Origin: Epiperipatus broadwayi | Lineage: Eukaryota > Onychophora > Udeonychophora > Euonychophora > Peripatidae | Direction of reading: 5' to 3' | Assembly: GCA_028023455.1 (NCBI GenBank) | Contig: JAQFVV010006306.1 | Location: forward strand, 1,393,001 to 1,457,000 | DNA: 64,000 bases | Shown: piece by piece, positions 12,836 to 22,406 of the stretch | Position numbering within the stretch: position 1 is the first letter of the stretch | Layout: every line of letters begins with the position of its first letter | Made by a program: the position numbers and the translations under genes | Notes under the pieces: model-generated | The model's database searches: none | Seen by the model: only the letters and a program-made list of their open reading frames with translations | What the model was told of the DNA's origin: nothing

Positions 12836-14116
12836 GAGAGAGCTCACAAAAAAAACTCTTAACAATCTTTCTAGAAGAACCTCAACCTCTGATGTATTTC
12901 TGCATCTGCTGTCGTCAGTGAGGTCCAGAAATATTCAATCATTAGATTAAAAGGACAAGTACAAGCCCAACATGTTTTCTATTGTATAACAAATAATTAG
13001 AAACTCTGAAGTTTTCAGATATCCATATGTCTTCTACTCCAGGTATCTATCATAAATAGGCATATGAGACTGAACTAAGTTCAGATACACTATATATTAA
13101 TAGCCTCAGCAATATAAAATCACCATCATCTTAACAGCAAAAAATAAAATTATTAACACAATCCAAGTCAGATGTCATATGGCTTAATTTAATAAGCTTG
13201 TGTTTACAACTGTTATGTATAGAGCTCACAAAACAACCTGCTATCAATCTTTGTAGAAAACCTTCAACCTCTGATGTATTTCTGCATCTGGTGTCCTCAG
13301 TGAGGTTTTATGATATTCAATCATTGGATTAAAAATACCATGGCAGCACTTTATCTATTGTATAAGAATTAATTAAAAACTCTGATGTATTCAGATTTTC
13401 ATATGTCTACCAATCCAGCTATCTAAATTAAAGAAGCATATGGGACTGAACTAAGTTCAGATACATCATTTATAATAGGTTTAGCAATATAATATCACCA
13501 ACACCTTAACAGCAAAAAATAAAATGACAAACCAAAATCCAACTGAGATGTTACATGGCTTAATTTAATAAGCTTGTGTTTACAAATGTTATATATAAAG
13601 CTCACAAAACAAACTCACATCAATCTTTGTAGAATACACTCAACCTCTGACGTATTTCTCTTCTGGTGTCCTCAGTGAGGTCCTATGATATTCAATCATT
13701 AGATTAAAAATACCAGGACAAGCCCAGACTTTATCTATTGTAAAACAATTAATTAGAAACTCTGAAGTTTTTAGATATATGAATGTCTTCAAATCGAAGT
13801 ATGTAACATAAATAGGCATATGGGACTGAACCTACGTTCAGATACACCATATAGTAATAGCTTTAGCAATATAAAATCACCAAAAACTTAACAGCAAAAA
13901 ATAAAATTACAAAACGAAATCCAAGTCAGATGTCACATGGCTTAATTGAATAAGCTGGTGTTTACAAATGTTATATATAGAACTCACAAAATAAAATCAT
14001 ATTTAGCTTAAAATATCTTAATATAAAGTGTATGGGTGTGATTTTTTTTTATATCTGCAATGCTCAAGTGGATAAAGAAAAGCCTACTGAACACGATGAC
14101 TAGATAAAGGTTATTG

Positions 14117-14170
14117 GTAATAATAATAACTATTGATAATTTATAATGTATATTTTTTTGTTTTCTTTAG
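14117..14170 (+). other. Candidate mini-intron in LTR (5' copy)
   Basis: A donor-like TTG/GTAATAAT is followed 54 nt later by a pyrimidine-rich acceptor, TTTTTTTGTTTTCTTTAG. The diverged solo LTR has ATG/GTAAAA and TTTTTTTCTTTAG 53 nt apart at the aligned position (45125-45177), while the bases between have drifted. Short introns of this size are common in insects. Splicing is inferred from sequence only. Confidence 0.4.
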
Positions 14171-15740
14171 ATCATCCATAAATTGGAAGAATAAAGTGTA
14201 AAAGTTTTTTTTTCTTATATGTACGCAGTTTATACAACATTTTAAAAAACATTATGAGATAGGATTGATTTGGAAATATGCATACGACGATTTTTTTTTT
14301 ATTAGGGATATAATCCAACATAACAAATAATTATGTGATTCTTTTAAAATTTTCATGTTGAGATATTCAAATATTGTCTAGTTAGATTGTATATAACTAA
14401 ACATACAGAGCAATGAAGTAAGCAACTTTTCTTATGAGATATTAAGATTGTTTAACTATTAATGAATTTTATTTATTGTTTTGTAAATGCAGATAGTTAT
14501 TTTATCGATGTAAGATGTAGAAAAATCTTGAGAAATAATGTTGAGATAGTGGCTTGGAAGTACTATAGTTAGCAGGAAACCAAGATGATGTATATTTAAA
14601 ATAGGATATGATAAGGAATGGGAATAATATTTAGTCTTTATGTGGTTATCAGCATAGTTAACAAAGCCCTATGACTGATACACATTTTATTTGGACAGTG
14701 TTTATATTTCTTTAAATATTTGATGTTCTAATAAAGCTGAAGAAATAGCTTTAACATCGTCCCTGTACTAGAGGATATTAGGCAGATAAATGCCATACCT
14801 CTTCATACTGTGCCATGATTTTGAGATATGTTAAGAGTAATACTCTAGCTTTCTTCCTTAATCCTATGCATCTTTTTTCGCTATCTTTATTTCATGTAAC
14901 TGCATCATTCAGTAAGATATATTTAAGAGAAATGATAAATAATTTAGAACTTAGGTTATGCTATCGTTTTGTATAAGATTGCTTTATTTGCTTAGAAGGA
15001 ATAGGACATTATAACTTAAAATTGAAGATCCAAAGTTTCCTAAGGAAAGAAAAGAATCATAGACTATATTTTGAATTTTATTTCGGAAATGAAATATATA
15101 TATATTTTTTAAAATAAAGCATCTAAACAAGATATTTTCTTTAAAGTGATAATAATTTTAAATGCTTTAGTATTATTTTTTTAAGAGAAAATAAGTATTG
15201 CATATTTTAAAATACAATAGTACAAAGTAAATTATGTAAACAATATGCATAGTATATTTTTTGTTTATTGATTAACAGAAATATATTAATGATTACACTT
15301 ATATTAAACTAAAGTAAGGCTTAAAGAATAATATATTATGATTAGTAAACAATGTTGTGTGATAAATACTAAAATCTAGTACTGAATTTTGGATAATATT
15401 TTGTATAACATCTTTGACTTTGCAAGATGAAATTTTTTTAATATTTTGAGAAGTCCATACTCATTATAAAATTTTGTTTTCTATAGAATGTTTTCTAAGT
15501 ATGAATATTTTTTAAAAATAAGATAGTTTAATAATATTAACGATAAAATGCTGTTGCTAATAAAGTAGATAAATTTATTTGTAATAAGTTAACCATAATG
15601 AGAAACCAAATAGTAACATTTTTTTAACTTTGTCCTAAATCTAAATAAAGATATAATTGAAATATAAATTATTTTTTATATAACCCGGTAGATCAAACTG
15701 TAAAGTAAAAAGATTAAGGATATCCACTGTAAATAGTGTA

Positions 15741-15775
15741 AATAAATTGTTTATTTATTTGTTGTTAGTAATAAA
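15741..15775 (+). promoter_or_regulatory. Polyadenylation-signal block in 5' LTR
   Basis: Two AATAAA hexamers (15741-15746 and 15770-15775) sit in a block containing CTGTAAATAGTGTAAATAAA, followed by T-rich DNA. The CTGTAAATAGTG/TAAATAAATT core is nearly unchanged in the diverged solo LTR at 46220-46240. This suggests selection and placement near the R/U5 border. AATAAA by itself is common in such AT-rich DNA. Confidence 0.5.
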
Positions 15776-16458
15776 CTTTGTTAAATTTTTGTTATTTAAA
15801 AAATTTTGTGTCTGAGTTATTTATTTCTCCACATCGCTGCATGAAAACATGATATATGCATAATAATCGAAACAAATATATAATTTTGCACAAAAAGATA
15901 AATAGAGAATTATTTAAGAATTTAAATATTTTATTGGTATTCATTATAATTAGATAATCATAATCTTATATTATTTTATTGGTCATAAATCAGTTATCAC
16001 AATATTATATTAAATTATATGCTATCAGTTGCCACACATATTTTGTTTGTCAGATTATTAAAATGCTACCACCAATTTATTATATCATTACATGAAGATA
16101 TAAGATCATATTATATTATTTCATTATTTTATTATGGTAATAAAATTATAGTAAAAAGAAAAGATATACAGAATTAGTTAAACAATGAAGAATATTATTA
16201 CTGTTATTTATTATTATTAGTTTCAGTGTAGTAGATTATGACATAAAATCCTTTCTCATATTTTACTACCGTATTTTAAAATAAACTTAGAATAAATTTT
16301 ATGAACCTGAGATTATTTTATCGAGCTAGATTATTATTAAATAAAAGATTAAGATTTAATTATTAGTTTAATCTTAGTGAATAGAAGTTATTAAAGTTGT
16401 AAGAATACTAAGAGTTTGTTATTTGAAATAGTAATAAGGGGGAATAGTGTTCTTATGC

Positions 16459-16494
16459 CATTGAGGTAGTATCCTGTAGGATATTGGCTCAATG
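16459..16494 (+). other. Conserved LTR stem-loop (5' LTR copy)
   Basis: CATTGAG (16459-16465) pairs with CTCAATG (16488-16494). A single G-G mismatch follows, then an 8-bp inner stem (16467-16474 with 16479-16486, including TATCC/GGATA) closed by the tetraloop TGTA. The same fold exists at 24699-24734 and, with compensatory base changes, at 46902-46937. It lies in the 3' part of the LTR, so it would be in the U5/leader of genomic RNA. It could serve in packaging, priming, translation or RNA stability; the sequence does not say which. Confidence 0.65.
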
Positions 16495-16707
16495 TAATCT
16501 ATCTTGTCACCTGTATTTTCACTTCAAGTCTCATGAAAATATTAAATATTTATTTAATTTATTTTTATAAACTGAACCTTATTTGTATTGTAAATTTGAG
16601 CTAGTGAAACATTTTAATTTTAGTGCTGAATATTTTAGTTATTAATCATTAACTGAGATAGAACCCATTTTATTTTATACCATATATTATAAGGAAGTGA
16701 GGATGCA

Positions 16708-16951
16708 CGAGATGAAGGTCAGATTATGGTCCCCAACATGGTTGGCATGATGTGTAGTGGAGCTACACATAGTGTAGGTTAGATTATGGTGCCAACTTTA
16801 GGTGCTCGAGATGTGTTAGTAAGGGCATCAGATTCAACCAACAGAAGGTTAGATTTTGCTCGTCCAATGTGACTGCATGATGTGTAGTTGGGAATACAAT
16901 CGATAGGTCAGATTGTGGTATCCAAACATTTAGGCTATGAGATATATTAGG
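16708..16951 (+). repeat. Leader minisatellite directly after the 5' LTR (four units of about 60 bp)
   Basis: Four diverged units start at 16715, 16775, 16845 and 16904, each opening with AAGGT or TAGGT then (C/T)AGATT. They continue with a TGG(T)-CCAAC-like segment and ATGATGTGTAG or a variant of it. The first unit also has a hairpin, TGTGTAG (16751-16757) with CTACACA (16763-16769). This is where the primer-binding site should be. TGGTCCCCAAC begins at 16727 but is 20 bp past the likely LTR end, and I cannot match it to a tRNA, so no PBS is called. Confidence 0.65.
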
Positions 16952-17525
16952 AAAGTAGTTAAAAAAATATATAATACAATAGTTAGTATTTGAATTTGTT
17001 CGTGTAACTTTAGAGATTATTGATAGTATATCTCACAGAAGATAGATAATTTAATATTTATTATAGCAATAATTATTAGGATTTGATTATTATTGTGAAT
17101 TAAGTGTTTATTATTAGAACTATTGCAATTTTATGTGGTATATAATCTGATTGTTTAAAGAAAATATTATTATATTGTTTGTAAAACAATTAGCAAATAA
17201 AATTTTAAAATATGCATATGTGGCTAACGATTATTTAGTATTCACGATGACCATGTCAATTATTGAAATAATAAAAATATATTTTGAAAATGCTTTAATA
17301 TATGCAAAATATCTGTGAATCATGCATGTGGGAAATAATGTTGTGACACACATAATGTTAATCGTTATTGTATAAGGTGTAAAGGAGGTATTATCTATGG
17401 TTTATTGTGGGTGATGGTTAGATGGGGATTAAAGAAAACTGGTAAGGAACTATTTTATGAAAAATTAATAGTAATATATTGTTTAAATATTGAGTTTTGA
17501 AAAAGCATATTTGTAAAAAAAAAAA
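16952..17525 (+). other. Untranslated leader of the LTR element
   Basis: About 570 bp of AT-rich sequence between the leader minisatellite and the first ATG of the gag-position frame. I see no ORF, stable repeat or clear splice signal. It ends in an A-run directly before the ATG at 17526. Confidence 0.5.
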
Positions 17526-17600
17526 ATGAATAATCAAGATAATAATTTAGAGAGTGAAATATCTGAGTTTATTGTCAATGAAAGTTGTGAGGAGAAATGA
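17526..17600 (+). pseudogene. Broken N-terminal extension of the gag-position ORF
   Basis: An ATG at 17526 opens a frame of 24 codons ending in TGA at 17598-17600. It is in the same frame as the 616-codon ORF starting at 17622, and the seven codons between are open. The simplest reading is that the protein once started at 17526 and a point mutation made the TGA, leaving the internal ATG at 17622 as the start. The alternative is a genuine short upstream ORF. The A-run just before 17526 gives a plausible A-rich start context. Confidence 0.5.
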
Positions 17601-17621
17601 GAAATAGAAAACTTAATTGAA

Positions 17622-19472
17622 ATGGAAACAGTTGTAGATAGTGTCCAAATTATAGATAGTAAGATAAAAGAAGAGGTTATGGAAATTAAAACAGTGGAAG
17701 AAAAGATAATAGTGCCTAAAAAGGAGGTAGAGAACTCCCAAATAGCTCAACTATTATTGATGATGAAGGAGATGAAAGAAAATATGAATAAAAATAGAGA
17801 AGAGATTAATGAAAATATGAATAAAAATAGAGAAGATAGTAATATAAAATTTAATATTCTTAATGAAAATATGATTAAAAATAGAGAGGATATGAAAACT
17901 CTTAATGAAAATATGAGTAAAAATATTGAGTCTCTTAATGAAAACCAAAATAAAACAAATATAAGATTAGAATCTCTTAGTGAAAATGTGGACAAAAATA
18001 GTAATGAAATCAGAACTTGTGTAGAAAGTATGAATCAAAAACTTAATGAAACCTGTAAGACGGTAGAAGATTTTAAGGTGGAAGTACAAGATAAATTTAA
18101 TAATTTGGATTTAAAATTTGATAACAATGAAAAGGTTATTGATTCTTTAAAGGAAGAAATAATGCAAATAGAAGACAGAAATCAAAAGTTGTTGAAGAGA
18201 AAATTTTCTGAATTTTCAGAAAGAGCAGTAAAAAATTTTAAAACTCAAATAGAAGAATCTATTGTCCGATGTCAACTAAATAATAGTAAGTTAGATCAGA
18301 AAATAGGGAGTTATAATTTAAGTGTAAAGAGTGAAATCTATGAAGTAAAGAGTAATATAAATCATATTAATGAAGAAATTAGAATTATTAAGGAAAAGGT
18401 AGTTCAGACTAAAATAAGTATCAAAGAGGAAGTTCAAAAGGAAGTAATGGGAAAATTAAAAGTTTTAGGGATACAAAACTTTGAAGAAAAGATAGTAAGT
18501 AAGAAAGTATCTCTTGAAATAAGTGATAAATCTGTTAATATAATTAGTACAGATTTGGAAAAGAATCAAGAATCTATTGATTTAATTAGTGAAAATGTGG
18601 TAGATGACAAAGAAATTGTAGAGACTGTAGATAAGGAAAATCCACAATTCATTGAGATAGTTAATAAAGATATTAACTTATGTAGTAATTTGACAGCAGA
18701 AAACATAGATTCTGTTAAATTAGGAGATAAAGATAGATATAATGATGTATCATTTGTTAAGATAGCAGATGACGAATTTAAAAAAGATGAGTCTTATATT
18801 AAATTCGCTAGCAAAGAAACCAAGTTATTTGTTGAAAAAACTATTATAGATAATGAAATGATTTATGAAGAAAAGGAGATTAATAAAAAGTGTATTGAAA
18901 TAGTTAATAGTAGGAATGAAATATACAGAAGAATATTGAAAAATCCCAAAGAATATTTTAAATTGACTAATGAGATGATAGGAGTGAGTAAATCCTATGA
19001 AAGAGTAGTTAGTGAAAGGTCTATAGATCAACTTAATAGTTTTAAAAAATATTATATTGATGACAAAAGATTTGGTAAATCTACAGGGATAAAGTTTATC
19101 TCTTCAGAGCAAAAGTATTTAAAGTTGTTGGAACATGAGTTACCAAAAATTATTGATAAAAGTAGTAATAAATTTAAAAATAAAATGCAAGATGTGATAT
19201 CTAAATGTAGTGTTAATGATAGAAATATTCGTTTACAATTTGATATTTCTAAAGAAATATTGTTTAAAGGAATTAGAAACTTGATACCTAATAGTGAATT
19301 TATAAGAGAAAAATTTAATCAGAATAGAGATATAAGCAAGATAAAAGTAAGACTTAAATGTCTAAAGCACAAGAAATTCATGACAGATTTTCTTAAGAAT
19401 GATCTTAATAAAGGAAAGAAGATAGGAAAAGCTAAGGTGAAACTTAAAGAAATAAGTTTAAGAAAAAATTAA
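17622..19472 (+). CDS. Gag-position coiled-coil protein of the LTR element (616 aa)
   Basis: This is the only long ORF in the window. Residues about 1-45 are acidic. Residues about 51-130 hold degenerate 11-residue repeats of the ENMNKNRE(E/D) kind, and coiled-coil-like, Lys/Glu/Asn-rich sequence continues to about residue 300. Residues about 300-430 are acidic. The last about 150 residues are strongly basic and end KLKEISLRKN. There is no CCHC zinc knuckle, no DTG/DSG protease motif and no YxDD reverse-transcriptase motif. Position between the leader and an integrase remnant argues for Gag, and coiled-coil Gags are known in insect Ty3/gypsy elements. The family itself I do not recognise. The frame is intact over 616 codons, so the copy is young or was maintained. 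An in-frame TGA lies just upstream (17598). Confidence 0.75.
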   Translation: METVVDSVQIIDSKIKEEVMEIKTVEEKIIVPKKEVENSQIAQLLLMMKEMKENMNKNREEINENMNKNREDSNIKFNILNENMIKNREDMKTLNENMSKNIESLNENQNKTNIRLESLSENVDKNSNEIRTCVESMNQKLNETCKTVEDFKVEVQDKFNNLDLKFDNNEKVIDSLKEEIMQIEDRNQKLLKRKFSEFSERAVKNFKTQIEESIVRCQLNNSKLDQKIGSYNLSVKSEIYEVKSNINHINEEIRIIKEKVVQTKISIKEEVQKEVMGKLKVLGIQNFEEKIVSKKVSLEISDKSVNIISTDLEKNQESIDLISENVVDDKEIVETVDKENPQFIEIVNKDINLCSNLTAENIDSVKLGDKDRYNDVSFVKIADDEFKKDESYIKFASKETKLFVEKTIIDNEMIYEEKEINKKCIEIVNSRNEIYRRILKNPKEYFKLTNEMIGVSKSYERVVSERSIDQLNSFKKYYIDDKRFGKSTGIKFISSEQKYLKLLEHELPKIIDKSSNKFKNKMQDVISKCSVNDRNIRLQFDISKEILFKGIRNLIPNSEFIREKFNQNRDISKIKVRLKCLKHKKFMTDFLKNDLNKGKKIGKAKVKLKEISLRKN

Positions 19473-19579
19473 AGAATAGATTTAGAAAAGAAATTTACTA
19501 ATGATTAAGACAAATAATTCTTAAAGAAGACATATATTTAAAAAATAAATTATAACCTTATATTATAGAACAAATATAA
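19473..19579 (+). other. Junction where pol is missing
   Basis: Only 107 bp separates the stop of the gag-position ORF from the integrase remnant. A full Ty3/gypsy pol (protease, reverse transcriptase, RNase H, integrase core) should occupy about 3 kb here. The bases present are AT-rich with stops in the relevant frames, so the deletion junction cannot be placed exactly. Confidence 0.6.
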
Positions 19580-19756
19580 AATTTAAAATGTCACAACCTT
19601 CAAAGAAATCAATTTAAGAAATTTCTTGAGTTATACGAGGGTCCATATAAGATTTTTAGCAAAGTAGGAGAAAATGCTTTCATGTTGACTACACCAGATG
19701 GTGAAAAAGGAACGTACAACGCTAGGAGTCTAATCCCATACCCATCAGAAGTGTAG
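19580..19756 (+). pseudogene. Integrase C-terminal (GPY/F module) remnant
   Basis: A 58-codon open stretch without a start codon, ending in TAG at 19754-19756. It reads QFKKFLELYEGPYKI, then a VGENAFML segment, then GTYNARSLIPYPSEV and stop. The pattern LYEGPYKI - VG-NA--L - G-YN---L-PY is the C-terminal module that follows the catalytic core in Ty3/gypsy integrases and defines the GPY/F type. The zinc-binding HHCC region and the DD35E core are gone, so it cannot act as an integrase. It shows that a full pol once existed in this lineage and gives the class of the element. Confidence 0.85.
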
Positions 19757-19954
19757 AAAAAAATTTTTTTTAGTATTACTAGTTAAGATTCTGAGTATAA
19801 TGTCCAAATATTTTATAAGTTTGTATTAAAAACAGTATATTTTTTATATTTCAGTAGTATAAGATAGAATTTGGTTATAGCAAATGATAAAGATATTAAG
19901 TATCAATGGATAGAGTAAATATTAAGATAGATGTTTAATTTAAAATTTTTGTTC
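19757..19954 (+). other. 3' untranslated internal region
   Basis: AT-rich spacer between the integrase remnant stop and the polypurine tract. I see no ORF or repeat in it. Confidence 0.5.
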
Positions 19955-19968
19955 GAAGGAGGAGGTTA
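19955..19968 (+). promoter_or_regulatory. Polypurine tract before the 3' LTR
   Basis: GAAGGAGGAGG followed by TTA directly precedes TGTACCC, the LTR start. Placement next to a TG terminus is the standard plus-strand priming site of LTR elements. The solo LTR at 42900 also begins TGTGCCC, which supports this boundary independently. Confidence 0.75.
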
Positions 19969-20908
19969 TGTACCCTTTTCTATAGGTCAGTAATAATTCA
20001 TAACAGTCAATTACCAAAAATTTTAAATTTAGAATATGTTCTTTTAATACATTAATTATAATTTGTCGATTATATTTTTAAAGTACAATTTAAAGCTAAA
20101 GAAAATAAGTAGTATATAAAATCATTTAAAAAATAATTAAGTATAAAGTTTTAAATATTGTTTCATATGGTTGTAAAAGCTGGCCATATTAAATAACACA
20201 GCTATAAATATTAAAAGTATATTTAATAAATTCGATTTTAATAGTTTAAGACTGATAAGTTAATAAATACAGTGTTTAAATTTATAATCATATTTAATAA
20301 ACAAAAATTAATATAGTATATTTTTAAAATAAACTTTATGATGGTGAGAATTATATTTAATTCTATATTTTCTAAATTGTTCTTCCAAATTTTTTATAAT
20401 TATTTTATATAATATAATAAGTGTATCAATTTTATAAATCTAGGCAGAGAAATAGATTGAAAATCGTCTGTCAAAGTTATTAATCATGTGACTTTTAATG
20501 TATTCTCTCACACACACTGCTTGTTTGAATTAATAACAAAGTTTAAAATATTTTAAAAGTTATATTATAGAATTGGATGGAATTATTGCCTATCATAAAA
20601 GTAAATAGTATTAAACATTAAGTTAACTATCGTATAACATGTTTAAATAATGTAATAAAGATGAATACATTCATAATAAAAATTAAATATTTTATTTAAA
20701 TAAAAATAGCTAAATGGAATAAGTTATTAAGGTTATTTTAAAAGTTATTTTAAATGTTTAAATAATTTGAATAAAATAATAATTGATTCAAAAGTAATAT
20801 TTTAAATAATATTTTAAGTTCATTACGTCACAATTTTTAATTTTGAAATTCAATTCTACTATAAACTAAAAATATGTAAATTTGTTCTCAAGCTAAAGTA
20901 AGAATTAA

Positions 20909-20944
20909 CCAATAGGAATATATATTCTTACAGACTATAAATAT
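20909..20944 (+). promoter_or_regulatory. U3 promoter candidate in 3' LTR (CCAAT + TATA)
   Basis: CCAAT at 20909-20913 is followed by TATAAATAT at 20936-20944, then a GTTATTGGGGAGATT segment. In the diverged solo LTR the same order occurs at nearly the same LTR offset: CCAAT at 43802, TATAAAAG at 43828, then TTGTTGAGGGGGGCT. Conservation of order and spacing makes this more than AT-rich coincidence. Confidence 0.55.
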
Positions 20945-22352
20945 CATCGTAACTAAGTTATTGGGGAGATTAATAATGTATTGAAACCAAAGAAAGGTAT
21001 ATTAGCAGCTCTCAAAGAGATACTATTTTTTTTTTTTTTTTTTAGTCAATTTTTTTTTAGTACTTTCTCATAATTTATTTGCAAAAATTAATTAATATTT
21101 TAAAAGTAACTTGCAAAAAAAAGAGTGTAAACTAAAAAAATATTTTAATAATTTCGTTTAACATGCTTTGTTAAATTTTCTAAAGTTCCTTTATCAGTCG
21201 TATTTTATCTAAAAGTTTAACCTAAACTACGCAATAAAAAAATGGATATACTACGAAATAAAATGGATATAAATTGTAATACTGAAGAAATATTTGAAAT
21301 ATTTATTGATACAGCTTTTTATTTATGCATAACCGGAGAACTTTTTTGGTACATAAAAAAAAAACCACAGCACGGACATCATACGGAGTCTAATGAAAAA
21401 ATTGGAGACACATTATTATTTATAAGCTTATTCAAGATTTATTTTTAAATGGTAATAAGATAATTATATATTGCATGAATTATTTTATATAATATGATAT
21501 TCAAAGGAGTAAAATGTTATATCCTTTCTAAAGGTAACATTTTTTAAAAAATATTTTTGAGTGCAAAATTTAAGAAAGAACCCAGGAGATTATGTTATAG
21601 AAGCATTTTTGATATTAAAATATCCGTTCTTAGAATTATTTAAAATGTATTTGGAAAAGATTTGTTCAAAAGTACTTGAAGTTTTATTTTAAAAGAGATT
21701 TATAAAAAATACCAAACGAAAGTTTAAATGTATCAAGAAGGAAACTTATATAAAAAAGTGAACATATAGTTGAATAAGAGATGGATCCATGGACATACAA
21801 ATAGTACTTAAAAGTTCATCGAATATTTTTAAAGTTAAATTAGATGGATTGATGCATCGGATACGCAGAGAATATTGGTAGAGAAAATACTTAAAAATAA
21901 GCTTCACATGATTAATTAATATTATGATTTAATAATTATCGTCCTAAATACTAAAACCAAGGATTATTTTCTATAAATTTTACTAAATGGATTAACAATT
22001 ATTTTTATTTTAAACTTTAACACGCTTAGAGGAGAACATTTTTAAAAAACTCTAGAGAAAATGATAAACATTTTGGACTTATCAGGAACTATCGTCAAGA
22101 AAATATGTAATTATAGTTTTGATTCCTTTTATTTTGTTAACCTAGTTTAAATCTAAATTTTTTATATAAGATTAGGAAAAACATAAAAATATTAATTTAT
22201 TAATATTAAAATTTTATAATATAACAATCTAATAATTTAGCTAAAAATATTTTAATATAAAGTGTATGGGTATGATTTTTTTTTTTATATCTGCAATGCT
22301 CAAGTGGATAAAGAAAAGCCTACTGAACACGATGACTAGATAAAGGTTATTG

Positions 22353-22406
22353 GTAATAATAATAACTATTGATAATTTATAATGTATATTTTTTTGTTTT
22401 CTTTAG
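22353..22406 (+). other. Candidate mini-intron in LTR (3' copy)
   Basis: Same 54-nt GTAATAAT...TTTTCTTTAG segment as at 14117-14170, unchanged at both splice-like ends. Confidence 0.4.

Larger units (their letters stand above)
1..14002 (+). repeat. Satellite array block A, monomer about 380 bp
   Basis: Head-to-tail tandem repeat. The landmark TAAGTTCAG starts at 1, 381, 764, 1147 and 1529, giving a period of 380-383 bp and about 37 monomers in this block. Each monomer carries, in order, the dyad CTGAACTAAGTTCAG, a CTTAACAGCAAAAAAT box, AATCCAAGTCAGATGT, TTACAAATGTTATATATAG followed by GAGCTCAC, AATCTTTGTAGAATAC, a CTTCTGGTGTCCTCAGTGAG box, AGCCCAGCACTTTATC, AATTAATTAGAAACTCTG, and TTCAGATATCCATATG. 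Two broad monomer types are mixed. One has TATTAATAGCGTTAGC with ATGGCTTAATTTAATAAGCTT; the other has TATAATAGGTTTAGC with CCCATGACTTAATTG. Minus-strand ORFs of 60-76 codons recur at the same monomer phase and are chance openings. No gene lies in this stretch. It ends where the LTR element begins. Confidence 0.97.
14001..16707 (+). repeat. 5' LTR, truncated (lacks its first about 2.27 kb)
   Basis: This copy aligns with 22235-24947 almost base for base, with scattered substitutions and small indels, mostly in T or A runs. It holds the intron-like segment, the AATAAA block and the stem-loop described separately. It lacks the LTR start and the CCAAT/TATA promoter seen in the 3' LTR, so it should have no U3 promoter of its own. 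The 3' boundary is placed at GGATGCA (16707). The solo LTR at 42900-47173 ends GGGTACA at the corresponding point, and the pair TGTACCC / GGATGCA forms imperfect inverted LTR ends. The about 2.3 kb at 14171-16458 is AT-rich non-coding LTR sequence with no ORF of note. Confidence 0.85.

Noticed and set aside
1-14002. Regular repeats considered as a CRISPR array
   Set aside because: The repeat unit is about 380 bp with no short repeat/unique spacer pattern, and the context is eukaryotic satellite and LTR elements.
14001-16728. Reading the LTR as only 2.73 kb (14001-16728 and 22235-24968)
   Set aside because: Those ends are not TG...CA. The polypurine tract and TGTACCC lie at 19955-19975, and the solo LTR with verified ends spans the whole 19969-24947 equivalent. 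The short version is better explained by 5' truncation.
16727-16745. TGGTCCCCAACATGG as a primer-binding site
   Set aside because: It lies 20 bp past the likely LTR end, is part of a repeated leader unit, and does not match a tRNA 3' end that I can name. Left as ambiguous.
17747-17995. Minus-strand ORFs opposite the gag-position ORF (also 17754-17948 and 18825-19031)
   Set aside because: Shadows of the long plus-strand repeat-rich coding sequence.
21242-21448. 68-codon ORF in the 3' LTR
   Set aside because: No motif, not present in the solo LTR, and codon content follows the local A/T bias.
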